DNA from: Tetramitus jugosus
Taxonomy: Eukaryota; Heterolobosea; Eutetramitea; Acrasida; Vahlkampfiidae
Direction: 5' to 3'
NCBI GenBank assembly: GCA_937625935.1
Contig: OW569370.1
Location: 372,001 to 436,000 of the forward strand
DNA length: 64,000 nucleotides
Shown: positions 32,540 to 45,115 of the stretch, one piece after another
Numbering within the stretch: the stretch's first letter is position 1
Layout of the letters: each line of letters starts with the position of its first letter
Notes under the pieces: model-generated
Seen by the model: only the letters and a program-made list of their open reading frames with translations
Told to the model about the DNA's origin: nothing
The model's database searches: none
Made by a program: the position numbers and the translations under genes

Positions 32540-34630
32540 CGACATTGCAAAACTTTTGAGCATTTCTGATAAAGTAATCTCCAAAGTGTCTGAAGACCTT
32601 CTCAGAACCAACAGAAACTTCGGCATTGCCTTGCTTATTATCAGTTAATACAAATTGAACTTCAACATCATCAGGTGCTGCGACGTTACTGGCAGGTGCA
32701 ATGGTCAGTCTGTGGATGGACTTGTGCTTCAAGCTATGGCACAAATCACGCAACTGAGAATCAGATGTTTCAGCAGCATTTGCATCAGCAGATTTGATTT
32801 GCTTGCTCAAGACCTTCAAGTCAGTTTGAGTGAACAATCTGATCCAACTCTTGACTGGACACAGTTGAGCCATGTGAGCCACTTCTCCCTGCTTGACAAA
32901 CAGTCTGACAAACTTGGCTGGGTTGTCATCGGCGACATCAATGGATGGATTGATTAACTTTGGAGCACAGTACACCAAAATCTCTTCGACAACAGGAATA
33001 TATTCATTGGTGCCGTTGATCATGGATCCATAAATCTTGTTCATCTTGTCACCAAACTTCTCTCTCAAATTGACTCTCACAGATTCTTCCAATCTAAAGT
33101 TACCAGGCAATGACTTGCTAGTAAAGACGATAAAAACGCCTGCATAACTCTGAGAGTTACCAGTGAGCATCAACACGCTCAATGCCAACAATCCATAGCA
33201 TTGCTCGGACATTTTTGCAACAAATTCGTTTTGGAATGACAAATCACTAGCACCCTTGTTGTTCGACAAGTATCGGTTCAAATAGACGAGCAACAAATTC
33301 AACAAACGAACTGCAGAGTAGTACTTTCCTGATGCCAAACAGCAAAAAGTGTAAAAGTAGAAGAGTGTTACGTGGCATGCAATCACTCTACTGTAAATGT
33401 ACTCGTTGAAGAAGATGCGAGAGGATCTTCCGACAGAGGCATCAGAGCCAAACAATGGAATGGCACTCACAGATTCCAATGCAGTCGCAAAATCACCCAA
33501 CATGGTATGAACACGCAACAGACCAATCATTGAATAGTAACCGAGCATAGTCAAAGTGTGTGTTTTTCCAGCCTTCAACAAATCCAAGCTAAATGAATAC
33601 ATTTTCACAAAAAACAAATGTGATGAAAAAAGAATCACGTGTCAATACAAAACATTCACACTTTTCATTTCACAAGAGATGTCATACATCAAACACAAAA
33701 TACAAAAAAAACCGTCTTGTATCCATCTACTGTGGAGAGACGAGGAATCATAATAATAAAAAAAGAGCAAAACAACATACCTCTTTTGTTGTGCAGATGT
33801 CAACAATTTCTCAATTTGAGAAACTTGAACAAGCTTCTCCAAAATGGTCAAAACATCTCTCACGTGCCACACCTTTTCCAACTCTTCCTTCTGAGCAGTT
33901 GAAGCAACACTCTTCTTTTGTCTGTATTGACAAAAAGTTTGAAAGTTGTAGAGGAATTCATCCATCAAATCCCACAGCCACTCATTTGGCAAATCAAAAG
34001 AGAATTCTCCATTCATGACCTTGTTGAATAGTTGAGTGTACAGTTGGAAGGCATGGACACGAACTTCCAAACCAATCTTGTTGCCCAATCGACCACACAT
34101 GTGTCTCACTCTCATAATGTCATACAACAGACCAAAATTCTCATCTATAGATTATTCATCCCATTATCATTATAATAAAACATGATCAAAATTCATCATC
34201 AACAATAGCAACCATATCAATTGGAATGGTCGACAAAAATCACAACAGCAAAATCATCAATCAATAGCAGCAGTAGCAAGCAGAAAAATGGTCAGAAAAA
34301 TCTCACACATGTCATAAAAAAGCAATACCAACAACGACAACAACAATGAACAAACAATAAAAAAAACATACCATTGTTCACAAGTGGGAGAATGACCTCA
34401 ACGGTAGGCCAATTGGCATTCTTGTACACTCTTTCAGTGTGCTTATTGAATTGAATGTTGTAATAATTTAAGATCTGTGTCTCTGTTCTTGTTCGAATTC
34501 CGCTGGTTTGTTCATTGGTGTTGGCTGAGCGATTCAATGCCTCAGAAAAGCCAACGATGAAATCTTTGACTGGCTTATCGAGTGGTGGTTCTTGGTGGGT
34601 CTTTGGTTGTTGAGTCTTTGTTGACGACAT
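32535..34630 (-). CDS. EIF3L: Translation initiation factor eIF3 subunit L
   Basis: Three exons on the minus strand: 34630-34372, 34144-33781 and 33588-32535; 558 residues, close to the usual size of about 560. eIF3L is a PCI-type subunit of the eIF3 core that loads mRNA and the ternary complex on the 40S subunit. Landmarks in order are FNKHTERVYKNANWPTVE (exon 1), LPNEWLWDLMDEFLYNFQTF and WHVRDVLTILEKLVQVS (exon 2), and MLGYYSMIGLLRVHTMLGDF plus the C-terminal PCI-like region (exon 3). Both introns (227 and 192 nt) have GTATGT donors. The first splits a Gly/Asp codon after its first base, and the second splits a Ser codon after its second base. Both joins restore family-like sequence. The start is the first ATG before MSSTKTQQ. 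Confidence 0.95.
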
Positions 34631-34897
34631 GATGATGATGTTGTTGTGTGTTGTGGTTTGTTTGTCAGTGTGTGAAGACCTGCTGTGATTTTGTGTTTTT
34701 TTTGTCATAAAACGCCGATCGATGAACAATCATTTTGTTGATCTTCTGTGTGGGGAGTGTGAAATCCTCCAACACAGTGGAATGTGGTTCAATTCTGGTT
34801 TTGTCTTGATCGAACGAATACATTGAGAAAGAACATTTACAAACAAATACAAGGATTTTATATTGAGATATGTATGCTGCGGTACAAAAAGATTCAT

Positions 34898-37800
34898 TTA
34901 AGGATATTGGAATGGTGCTGGCGGTTCAGGTTCCTTTTCATCTTCACCAGCCCCTCCAGCCTGCTTTGGCTCCACCAATTTCTCTGGTTCTTCAGGTTTC
35001 AGATCCCTAAGCAACATGATACCATATTCAACATCAGCCGAGGCGTTGACACCACTAAACTTGACTGGGACATATCTGTCGTTCAAGTCAAACTTGATGT
35101 ATGGCAATTGAGATGGTGTTACACGAGCAGGATTCTGCAAAATATCGAACTTTGGTTCTGGCTTCTTCTCCTCCTTTTGTTCTGTGGCAGTCTCTTTTTC
35201 CTCCGTTGCTTGCTCACTGGTAGCAGGTGTTGGAGTTGGAGTTGGTGTTGGCGTTAGGTCATCTTCCATCAGCTCTCCTCTCTGCTTGGCCTCTTCTCTT
35301 CTCTTTCTTCTCTCTGCTCTGGCCTTGGCTTTGGCAGTCAATGAAAGTTCAGCAGTTGGACCAACCTTGACTTCCTTCTTCTCTTGCTCAGATTTGATTG
35401 GTTCAGGATAGGCAAAGAGACTTGGTCTGGCATTGCTTGTGAACTCGTATGCTGGCATCTTCAGATTGCTGTTCAATCCAATCACGGCAGTGGGCTCGAA
35501 AGCAAGAGACAAGAAATGCAAGTATGGATACCAGAACCAATATTGAGTGAACAGGGCCAAACCAATGATGTTTCTCATCTTGTTATGACCACTCTTATGC
35601 AGACATATCGTGACGTTTCTGCCACCAGCATCTATGATACCAGCACTCAAGATGGAACCAACCTTGCACATGACTTCTTCTCCTCTTGTACTCCACACCT
35701 TTTCAAAGTGTTTTCTATATTCAGAAACCTTTGGAGTTTGTTGCTCATTGTGTTGCATCAAAATCATTGAGATGGCGATCAAAGAGCCTTGTCTCACAAA
35801 GTCAACTGGATCCTTGGTCAATGGATCCAAGATATCGAGAGCTTCCTTCAGTCCAGTGCCAGCACAGGAGATACCGATTGCAAGAGTAACACCATATCTA
35901 ACATGAGGATTGTAACTCTCGGCCAAGAGGCTCACAAGTCTTGGGCATTGCTTTGGTGTCTTGAATAACAAGAAACCAAGATTGATTACGGCAGCACGTC
36001 TCACATCATCACTGACATCGGAGACAGCAATTTGAAGGAGCTTACGAATGGCGCCATTGTTGCTTGTGCCACAGTAGGCGAGGCCCAATGTGTACATTGC
36101 TCCATAACGAAGAACAGGATCCTTATCTGCAATCAATCTATCGATTAGATTGTCAGCTTCTTCTTCTCTGCCGTACATGCTGAGAGCGATACCGACAGCC
36201 AAACCTCTAATAATCTTCTCGTGAGCAGTTTCTTGTGCGTAAGCCAACATTTCATCCACACACTTCTCATTACCAGTACCCATCATAACGAGACCCATAG
36301 CAACACCAGCTGCTTCACCGCTGATTGCATTATCCAAATAGAGAATACTCCTCAACTTCTCATACAACTCTTCGTCACCAGTAGCCATAGCGCACAAGCC
36401 CAGACCGAAGCAAGCACCGTGTTGTACAACTGGATCAGTGGCTTCATTCTTTACAATGTTCAATAAATTAGCAGTCATGTTGTCACCATGGTTCGAGTGA
36501 ATGATACCAAGAGCATACAGAGCTCCACCCTCAGAATAGATACTTGTACCTCTGCCTCCTGTAGGGGCAGCTGTAGCTGTAGCATCTCCGAATCCCTGTG
36601 GAAGATATGGTCTAAGAATGTTGATCGAGTCAGTGATTCTACCCTTGTGAATCACACCAAGTGAAGCAGTAGCGCTGAACTTGGACCAGTTACTGGCCTT
36701 GCCCAACCACTCGAGATTTTCTCTCAAGAATCTGTCAACAGTTGTACCAGAGTGCATAAAAGCATTGGAGCTGATGGTGGCACTGTGCAAGATTGAGTTA
36801 CGTTCGAATGAGGACTTGATATTGTTCAAGATTTGAATATCTGCACGGTTTTGACGATTGAGAGTGTCGACATGGAGCGAGATAGTTGCCTTACCAGACA
36901 AAATATTTAACAACTTGTTCACTCTGGCTTCATAGGTCGTGCTGTCATCGGTCGTTGCGTTGTCAACTTTGCTCGAGTCTACGCTTGAAGCCAACTGCTC
37001 GATAATACTCTTCAAAAAGTGTTGAGGGGCACGATCCTGCAAATCGAAAGCGATTTGATAGGCAATCAAAGCATTTGTATCGTCCTTGTCTACACGGCCC
37101 AAGTTGATGCTCACAAGTTTCTTCAAAATGGAAGCTGTTTGATTGGCGTCGTCCAAGAAGGTCAAGCACTGAATCACACCAACATAATTTGGTTCACTCT
37201 CGGCCAAGAAGAGATCGACAAGTGTGACGAGCAGAGTTTGACGGAAGTCTCTTGATGTGATCAAATTCATTGCAACGTCGAAGCAATAGAGAAGCATTTC
37301 GTGTACTTTGCCAGACTTTGTGATTGCTTCCCTCAATTTATCCACTCTTCGTGATTCAATTGCAATTCCCAGTGCTTGCTTGTATTCTCCATCTTGGAAG
37401 CATCTGTTGAACATTCTTTCAACAATGTCCTTCAATCTTTCATCGATCGTTACGACATCTTTCTTTGCTTCAATGTTTTTGACTCGTTGGGAAATATATG
37501 TGTCAATTGCCTTGGCTATCAATAGTATCGAATCATGTATGATAAATGATGAAAGTTAGAAACAGACTGGAGATCAATCACAACAAAGACACATGTGAAC
37601 AAGAAAAATCAAAAACGTACCGATAATCTTGTTGATATATTCATCATCCTTCTTGTTCACATCGAACAAGTTTCCAGCACCTAATGCAAATTGCAAAGAA
37701 TCATCAAATTCGTTCAAGTGATAGTAAACCTTGGATGCAATCAGAGCAGCCAATTGTCTGTTTGTAAATTTATCATCTTCATATAATCCCTCACTATGAT

Positions 37801-38078
37801 CAAACACAGGTTCAAATTAAAAATTGAGAGAGTGTTAGATGATCTTATCATTTCGCCAAGTTCAAAATGTGGATCGGCACAGAACACGGATCCAAGTCAA
37901 TAGAAAAACAAAAACTGTCATGATAGATGTCGTACATTTTGCGGATAGATTCTGAAATTTCAGCCCAGAATTGATCAACGATTTGATTCAGGCGGTCCAA
38001 AGCCAATTCCTTTAGTTCATAATCTTCTTCATCGAGCAATGATAATATACCAGCAGCGCTTGCGATCTGTGTTGCCAT
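34898..38078 (-). CDS. PSMD1: 26S proteasome regulatory subunit Rpn2/PSMD1
   Basis: Three exons: 38078-37936, 37793-37621 and 37515-34898; 977 residues against about 950-1000 in the family. Rpn2 is the large scaffold of the 19S base that holds Rpn13. The N-terminus [19 protein letters not shown] and, over the first splice, [14 protein letters not shown] fit the family closely. The first intron uses a GTACGA donor and is 142 nt; the second uses GTACGT and is 105 nt. The central toroid of proteasome/cyclosome repeats shows [48 protein letters not shown] and [13 protein letters not shown]. The tail holds a Lys/Glu-rich linker and PAPFQYP near the end, like the Rpn13-binding C-terminus of other Rpn2. 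An in-frame ATG at 38186 would add 36 Thr/Ser-rich residues; I prefer 38078. Confidence 0.96.
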
Positions 38079-38353
38079 TTTTCTAAATAATTGTGTCGGT
38101 GTTGCTGGTTGAATCGGTTTTGTATGTACAGATGATGTTGCGGTGCTTTTTGGTTCGATCTCTGAGTGGATTGTTGTTTTCTTCATGAGAACAAAAACAT
38201 GATCAAGCAAACAAAAATAGATCTGTAGGAATGTTTACAACGATTGAACTTTCATTTTATTACAACGCGAAAATCGAGCCGCTTTTATTTACAACTTTCA
38301 TAAAAGCTCCGACAAAATAAAATACAAGCTTTCATGAAAATACAATCACTATA

Positions 38354-38947
38354 TCAGAGGAATGGCTTGAGTTGTGTCTCTAGTTGTTTTGTGTGCTTAT
38401 CAAGTGCTGAAATAATATTTGATAGCTCTGACACATTCGCATCAATTTCATCCACCTGTTGAAGAAGAGGACTCAACTGGGCATCTGTATGGATACAAGC
38501 GGTTGTGTCATATCAAAAAGAATAATCGTGTGTAAGTAACATGATCACATTTCGAACGAACACATAACCAACCATGACAAAACATCACCACATACATTGT
38601 TCTCTCACTTCACTAATTTTTGTCGTGATGGCAGAAGCTCTCTCTGTCATTCCCTCATATCTCTGTGCTACATTGTCGTTCATTTTGCGCAATAGCTCCA
38701 ATTCGTTGAAACCGAGTTGCATTTCTCCTTGAACCACATTTGCTATCCGTTCCAATGCATCCTGTGTTTGTTGAGAAAGATGATCCTTTTTTTGTTGTCG
38801 TGCCTGTTCTCTTTCGTCACTCAAATTTGTCGACGTTGGTGGTGCACCTGTGGTTGTTGGCACATTTTCTTCTCCTGCATTGTTCGTTATTGATTCATCA
38901 TCATTGATATTGTCCTGTTGTTGTTGCGTCTCCGTTGTGTCTGACAT
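38354..38947 (-). CDS. BLOC1S2: BLOC-1 subunit 2 (also BORC) homolog
   Basis: Two exons, 38947-38596 and 38484-38354, with a 111 nt intron (GTATGT); 160 residues. The start is the ATG at 38947 and the stop TGA ends at 38354. BLOC1S2 is a small coiled-coil subunit shared by BLOC-1 and BORC, which act in endosome/lysosome biogenesis and positioning. The N-terminal 50 residues are Gln/Asn/Thr-rich. The conserved coiled coil is about 65-158: LELLRKMNDNVAQRYEGMTE, then over the splice VREQYAQLSPLLQQVDEID, then ALDKHTKQLETQLKPF. The split Tyr codon (T from exon 1, AT from exon 2) restores the expected sequence. The second exon is only 131 nt. Confidence 0.88.
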
Positions 38948-39009
38948 TGTTTTTTTGTTTTTTGTTCTTGTAGAGAGAGGAACAAGTTTTTATTGCTATT
39001 CTTTTGGCT

Positions 39010-40036
39010 TCAGAGTGAGACATCGTCCATTGTCAGACTCTTGGTGTTGTGGTGTGTTGGCACATAGGGAACATTGACATCAATGAGATCTTGACCTCTG
39101 AGAACGGTGCCATAAGGACCAGTGACACCCAATCCAATCTGGTCAATGACAAAGACACAGGAAGGAGCATGTATGTGCTCTTCGACAATCTCTTGCAGGA
39201 TTGTAGAGTTGGTTGTTGACCAAGCCAAGGTGACACTAGAGCAGACAATCAAGTACACACACAACATACACAGTGTCAACACAATGTTCACACAACAAAC
39301 ACAAACATAACCAGATAAATGAACAACAACAAATAATAACAACATACTGTGGATCAAACTGAGAAAACACATTGGGTGATCCATACTTGTGAATCATTTC
39401 AATCTTCTTTTGCTTAATTGGTTCAGGCAGTGTTTGAATCCAGTCTGGAATCGTATCCTTTGCCTCTTTTGACACATAATCCATGGTCGCATTCACAATC
39501 ATATCGGAAAACGTTTGAATACAGTCGTCAACCTTCACACGCCACATGATGTAGTTGCCAGAGACTGTGACCAACGGTTCGACCTCAACTGCACAAATCT
39601 CACTCAGACTATAGTTGGATGCCGCAACGGATTTGATTGCTTCTTCCACAAGTGTCAATTTGCTCTTATCAAAACTGGTCAAGAACAATGTAATGTGAGG
39701 TAATTGTTTCGTAGTTAGATCAATCATCTGATGCCCTGATTCATCATATTGCGTCATATTGTTGTTCATGTCAATTGCATCGCTCACACACTGTTGACTC
39801 AATCGAACATAAATGTTTAGATTCTTGGATTGGTCATTGTTGTGCTTGTTGCTGTTGCTCACGAGTAACACAATCATGACAACGAGTCCAATCAACAACA
39901 AGCAAGCAACAATGGCGAACAGAATTTTGAACATGTCAATTATTCTCCCTTTGACAGCACTGTTGCTATTGTTGTCTGTCATGTACTTGCTGGAAGTACC
40001 GGCCTTGTTGGTGTACAGGGGTGTGTATTCGTCCAT
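39010..40036 (-). CDS. Membrane-anchored 2H phosphoesterase-like protein
   Basis: Two exons, 40036-39348 and 39235-39010, with a 112 nt intron (GTATGT); 304 residues. One transmembrane helix (about 36-60, FAIVACLLLIGLVVMIVLLV) follows a short N-terminus, giving a type II single-pass layout with the enzyme-like part in the lumen or outside (inference). The body has two H-x-T motifs: LPHITLF (His114, Thr116) and, rebuilt over the splice, FDPHVTLAW (His230, Thr232). Paired HxT motifs are the signature of the 2H (LigT/2',5' ligase-like) phosphoesterases, which act on cyclic or 2'-5' phosphates. KYGSPNVFSQFDPHVT recalls plant proteins of this superfamily. The codon of His230 is split by the intron (CA|T). 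Several NxS/T sites follow the membrane segment. Substrate unknown. Confidence 0.78.
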
Positions 40037-40250
40037 ATGATAGCGCGCGCCTTGATTCTCAGAATGTGTTCTCGTTTCTTGTTGATGTTGTTCACACGTT
40101 TTTTTGTGGCACTTTTCCACACAGCGGGTTGTGTGAGGGCTTCCAGCACAAAACTCACACACCCGAACAACTGCGGTTGCAATTTCAGGGGAGCGTGGGT
40201 CAATCTTGTGGACATGAGGAGGATAACAGTGTATGATGAGCTAAAATGGA

Positions 40251-40256
40251 TTTATT
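40251..40256 (-). terminator. AATAAA overlapping the VPS33 stop
   Basis: The minus-strand TAA stop (40254-40252) lies in AATAAA. Confidence 0.35.
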
Positions 40257-42323
40257 TTCTTCTGCGATCATCTGACATGGTGTCTGCGTCGTCATTGTCT
40301 TTTGCCTTGTTGCTGACGGGATCTTCGAAGAGGGAGAGCCCATGCACAGCACGCTTCTTGAATGGAGTGCCCACATCTTCAATGAGCGATTCCAAGAACG
40401 TGGTACCATTGATCAGCTTTGTTGTGGCAATAATAAATTCGTAGTCTCTATCACCGATTCGCTTCTCATTCAAGTAACGAATGGCACTAATTTCAGCAAA
40501 TGTGACTCCACCAATAAAATACACGAGAACAACCTTCTTCTGAGAATGAGACATGTCCTCTGCTCCCTTCTGAATCACAGATTTCTGAGCTCCAGGGAGT
40601 GCGTTCAATATATCTTCTACGATTCCATATCTGCTGGTTTCGGATCCTGATAACATACCCTCGATCAATGAGACACTCAGAGGAGCATAACCGTTGAACA
40701 CTGAGTGAGGACTCTTGAAAGCCTGTTCTCTGTCTTCCATAACTTTCGGATTGTAGAGATTTAGAGATTTCTTCAAACTGTTCCAATTGTATCGAATCTT
40801 TGAGTCATCAGCACACAACAATCCCAACTTTTCCAAATTCTTGAGTGTCAACAGAGCTTCAAATCCATAACTTTGCATAATTTCAGTTCTATAAAAGTCA
40901 AACTTCTTTCGAGGAATACCATCCTTTGTGAGAGACATGAGACACAACAGACGCAGCACCTTGACAAGTGGTTCCTGCTTGCTAATATATTTCTCAATGT
41001 CCTCATCTTCACCTTCCAAAATACCAATCTGACTTTGAACAAACTCCTTAAATGTCATCTTGTCGATTCTCTGTCTAATCTCCTGGAAAATATTGATGTG
41101 CATTTCAAGATGTCTCTTGTCTTCTTGCAACTGGGGTAAAATTTTTGTAAATTCCTTAATTTCCTTTATGGTATCCAACTTGTTTCTGCGCTTCATTTGT
41201 TCATCTACTTCTCTCGCTTTTGAATTCAACTGTAATCCCACGAACTGCTTATTCAAATCTCTGAGTCTCGCAAACACAGAGTCCGTTGACTTGAGAAGCA
41301 CTTTGGGCTTCTGTGAAACGGCCACATCAGGCACACAAGGGAAATCAGGTGTAAAAAAACCATTTCGCACACCAAACAATTCATCAATCAATCCCTCATA
41401 GGTAAACTGAGTGAGCATGGGTGATACCATGTCAACTTTTCGATCAATCAGAATCAACGTGTCAATCTCTGGTGTCACATTCTTGAACACTTCCGAACCA
41501 ATTTGCTTCCTCATTCGCAACATCATATCAAACACACTCTTGGCATTGTCTCCCTTGAATTTCACATTGGGAATCAAGCCATAAAACGATTGAATTTTCA
41601 TAATGGATCGAGCCACATAGTACAATGATGACATGTCACCATCGAGTTGACACTCTCTGAATGCCGATGGCAGTTCCATTGACATGACATCATCATCAAA
41701 CGGTATCAAATCCAATGGATACTCTGCAATCTTCACATCACCATAGATACCAACCTCTTCCAACACCTTCTCACAAATCAATGTTCTTCTCGGTACCAAA
41801 AAAATGCTAAAATTCTTGGGTCGATTGTCCTCGTCCACCTCACTCGCCATCACATTCTTGCTTGACGCTGATTTCTTTCCTGTCGTTGCAGGAGCTGCCA
41901 CAACAGGTGAAGGAGCACTCAAAAAATGCTTTACTTGCTTACCAATCCACTTCATGAGGTGCATCTTGGGCCGAACAATGTACAACACGTTCTTAATATC
42001 AACATCGAACTCTTGATCATTCAACTTGTAAATTTTTTTGACGCCGTGGTCTTTGAGAACACTGGATGGAGCAATGAGACCCAGTGGACCAATGATTTGA
42101 TCGTCCAACACGAGTACTTTATCACCAGGCATCTATCAATTTGATGATGGCATGTGTTTGTTTGTTTGTTTGTTTTGTCATGACATGAAGAAAAAGTTAG
42201 TGTTTGTTTGCACATTGCTATCAACACAATCATCACACATACAGAGTTCAAAGCTTTAATGAGTTCATGCTCTGCTGTTTTCAAGATGGCATCCAAGGAT
42301 ACGACTCTTCGATCAACGTTCAT
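40252..42323 (-). CDS. VPS33: VPS33, Sec1/Munc18-family tethering subunit
   Basis: Two exons, 42323-42243 (27 codons) and 42132-40252, joined in phase 0 over a 110 nt intron (GTATGT); 653 residues. VPS33 is the SM-protein subunit of HOPS/CORVET that templates SNARE pairing at endosomes, lysosomes and phagosomes. Landmarks are PGDKVLVLDDQIIGPLGLIA, ARSIMKIQSFYGLIPNVKFK, EIDTLILIDRKVDMVSPMLT, QFTYEGLIDELFGV, and VVLVYFIGGVTFAEISAIR near the end, the classic SM-family C-terminal phrase. The start is the ATG just before NVDRRVVSLDAI; an upstream frame extension opens only from TTG. Whether it is the A or B type cannot be told by eye. It lies in the same-strand run with BLOC1S2, which also acts on lysosomes. 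Confidence 0.94.
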
Positions 42324-42450
42324 GGTGGCCAGCAGTGTTTTTTGTTTTCTTTTTTTGTGAAAGTCCGCTAAGATAAAACGCCGAATGTTCCAATACAACC
42401 AAATCGAAAGCAGGCAGAAAAAGTGACAATCTGGAAGTGAATGAAAAGTT

Positions 42451-44923
42451 TTATCTCTTCTTGAGCTTGTGTTTCAGACATCTCTTTTCGGAGAGTTCCT
42501 TCTTAATCTTTCTCTGGTTCATACCCATGACAGCCTTGCCCGTCACCTTTCTACTCTGCTTCATCATCATGTATGGCTTATTCTTTGCATTCTCCTTCTT
42601 GGTCTTACCACCACCGTGAGTTCTGCGCTTCTTCCACTTCTCCGTCTCTTCCTTGGACTTGCGTCTGCCGTTGTCATCATCATCACCATCATCATCCAAA
42701 CTTCTCTTGTTACCTTCTTCAATGGTGTCTGTATCAATGTAGTCGTTACGCTTTCTCTTCAAAACCTTATTTACAGTTTGCTGTTGCTGAATCTTCTTCA
42801 ATAATTTAAAGTCATCGTCCGATAAAAGCTTTGTTGCAGTCAATTCTATTCGCTGCTTCTTCTTCTCTTGTTTAAGTTCAGCAAGCTTCTTCTTTCTTTC
42901 TTCGATTTCTGCAGGGGTCAAACCGTCAGTTTCAAGTGGCTTGGCGGCATTGAGGACTGAGTCAGTTGGGGTTGTAGCAAATCGGACCTTCTTTTGATTG
43001 TCCTCTTCGTCATCACTATCCTCATCATCCTCGTCCGATGAACCATGATCAATCTCATAACCAAGCTCCTCTAGCGTTGGAGCGTAATCATCCTCGTCAT
43101 CATCTTCTTCTTCTTCATTGTTAGTGTCTTCCATATCTCCTTCTTGTTCTTCATTTTCATCGTCGTTTTCATCATCATCTTCATCATCAGATGCACCATC
43201 ATCGATTTCATAACCGAGCTCTTCAAGAGTTGGAACATGTTCGTCATCATCATTGTCATCGTCTTGCTGATCAGTCGATGAAGATTTTTCATCTTCTGCC
43301 TCTTCTTCATCATCACTCACATCGATCCATTGACCTTCCTCGTCTGAGTCTTCATCATCCTGCATACCATCTCTTTCAGCCTTGTACTTGTCAAGCAGTT
43401 CAATACCTTCGAGACCGTCCTGTGCAGAATTCTCACCGAATTGAGGCAATGAAGCTTCTTCATCATATGTCTTACCTCTGTCCTTCTTCTTCAACAACTT
43501 TGGATCAATGTGTCTGTAGAGTGTAATGATACCACGAGCAGCATGGAACACATTCTTATTCTTTGACTTTGCGTATTGTGCCAAATCACGCAACAGAGAC
43601 TTGTTCATCACCAATGGTTGGCGAGCACAAATTTCTCTAATGGTGTTCAATCCGACGGTGATCACCTCGGATTTGGATCGATCATTGGCAAAATTGTTGG
43701 CAATAGACATCACCATAGGGTGCAGTGCATCTGGAGGAACATACTCGTGAACAGATTGAGCAACAATGGCCAATAGACGAGTGATTTGCAACTGAGAAGG
43801 CAACAAATACTTTTGAACAAATGGATAAAAGTTGAGCAGGATCAAACCGTTGGCAGCAATGCATCGAGACAACACATCCATCACCATTACTCTCACTTCG
43901 AATCTCTCGTTACTTGTCTTTAGCTTATTGAACAGCTTTTCACAAAAGCCTTGAGGATCGTTCAACAAATGCAATGAATTGAGGGATTCAATCTCTTGAG
44001 CCTTGGTCTTATTCTTGACACTCTTTGAAGCCATCTTGATGGCCTTGGTGTACATTTTACCCTTTTTTCTCGTCTTCTTGGAGTGAATATTTGCAAATTT
44101 CATTCTAATTTCCTTGATTAAAGTTCCCTTGTCCTTCTCTTCCTCAGTTTGCTTCATTCTCATCATTTCTTCATCTTCATCATTCTCAACTCCCAAAAAG
44201 AACTTGCAAGCAGCAACCAACATCTTAGTATCATTGACAAAGCAAGCCGTTGAAATGACATTAACAGTTTTGGCATCATTCCAAACACCCTTACGATACA
44301 GTTGAATCATAATGTCCAATGACTTCTTGGCAGCAATTCGGAACGTGTCAGACAACATTGAGTACATAAAATTCTGCAATGTTCTATTGACAGCAGAATT
44401 CTTCGTCTTCTTGTTCAACCGTTGTATATCGGACAAAATATGGAAATAGACTGTTCTTCGCAATACTTTATCATGGACACGGAAAAGCTTAAACAGTGCA
44501 GGAAGCACACTAAACAACAAAACACAAAAGTGTGAGATTTTCAACTTGTCATTGAAAACAAAAGCTTTCGCTCTCGCAACAACAAAAAAAGCATACATAC
44601 AGCTTCGAGTCAACAACATCTTGATTTCTAAATGAAATCAATGAAACGACTACTTGTCTACGCACTGATTTGTGCAATTCTTGTTGATGTTGTTCCAACA
44701 CTTCAATCAACTTCAGAGGAAGCTCCTTGACATGTTCTGGAAAGTGAGAAGATGTCTTACTCACAAACTGCAACAGAGAAACGAGATCCTTGTTCTCCTC
44801 TGCTGGTCGAAGCTTCAACACTTCAAGAGAATTTTCCAAGTGCTTCAATTGAAGGAGAAAATCTGGCTCATATGCATCAGAGTTGCCCTTAATATGGGAC
44901 TGAAGTGTCAGTAGGGAAGCCAT
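42451..44923 (-). CDS. SDAD1: SDA1 homolog, 60S ribosome biogenesis
   Basis: Two exons, 44923-44601 and 44509-42451, with a 91 nt intron (GTATGT); 793 residues. SDA1 is a nucleolar protein needed for 60S subunit maturation and export. The N-terminal armadillo-like NUC130/SDA1 region shows LQSHIKGNSDAYEPDFLLQL, NRTLQNFMYSML, KSLDVMIQLYRKGVWNDAKT and IIKKL-type helices; the SDA1 region shows HAARGIITLYRHIDPKLL. The split Leu codon (CT|T) rebuilds KLVLPALFKLFRVHDK. Between about 470 and 570 is a very acidic block that holds the phrase PTLEELGYEID twice. The C-terminus is highly basic (GKAVMGMNQRKIKKE, KHKLKKR), typical for SDA1. It is divergent from ENY2 over 192 bp. Confidence 0.95.
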
Positions 44924-45115
44924 TTTTCTTGTTGTTGATAATGTTTTTTGAATGAAGGATTTTCGAGTGTTTTTGTCCTTTGTGTGAAATTATGGAAGTC
45001 TGAATTTCAATGTTTTCATTGAAAGTGCAAAGCGGAGTTTAAGAATAAACCGATCTTCTTTTTTGAGAATACGTCAAAAAAAGAACAAAGAAACTAGCAG
45101 ATTGCTTCTACGACA
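44924..45115. promoter_or_regulatory. Bidirectional promoter SDA1 / ENY2
   Basis: Only 192 bp separate the ATGs of two divergent genes, so both promoters must overlap or abut. A/T runs are present (TTTTTT near 44946, A-tracts near 45076-45082); no defined box is recognised. Confidence 0.45.

Noticed and set aside
37905-37935. Alternative PSMD1 exon 1 end after the phrase YDIYHDS
   Set aside because: The GT there leaves the wrong phase; ending at 37936 (donor GTACGA) rebuilds the family sequence [11 protein letters not shown].
40037-40162. Cys-rich N-terminal extension of the 2H phosphoesterase-like protein
   Set aside because: It starts from GTG only; the ATG at 40036 gives a normal N-terminus before the membrane helix.
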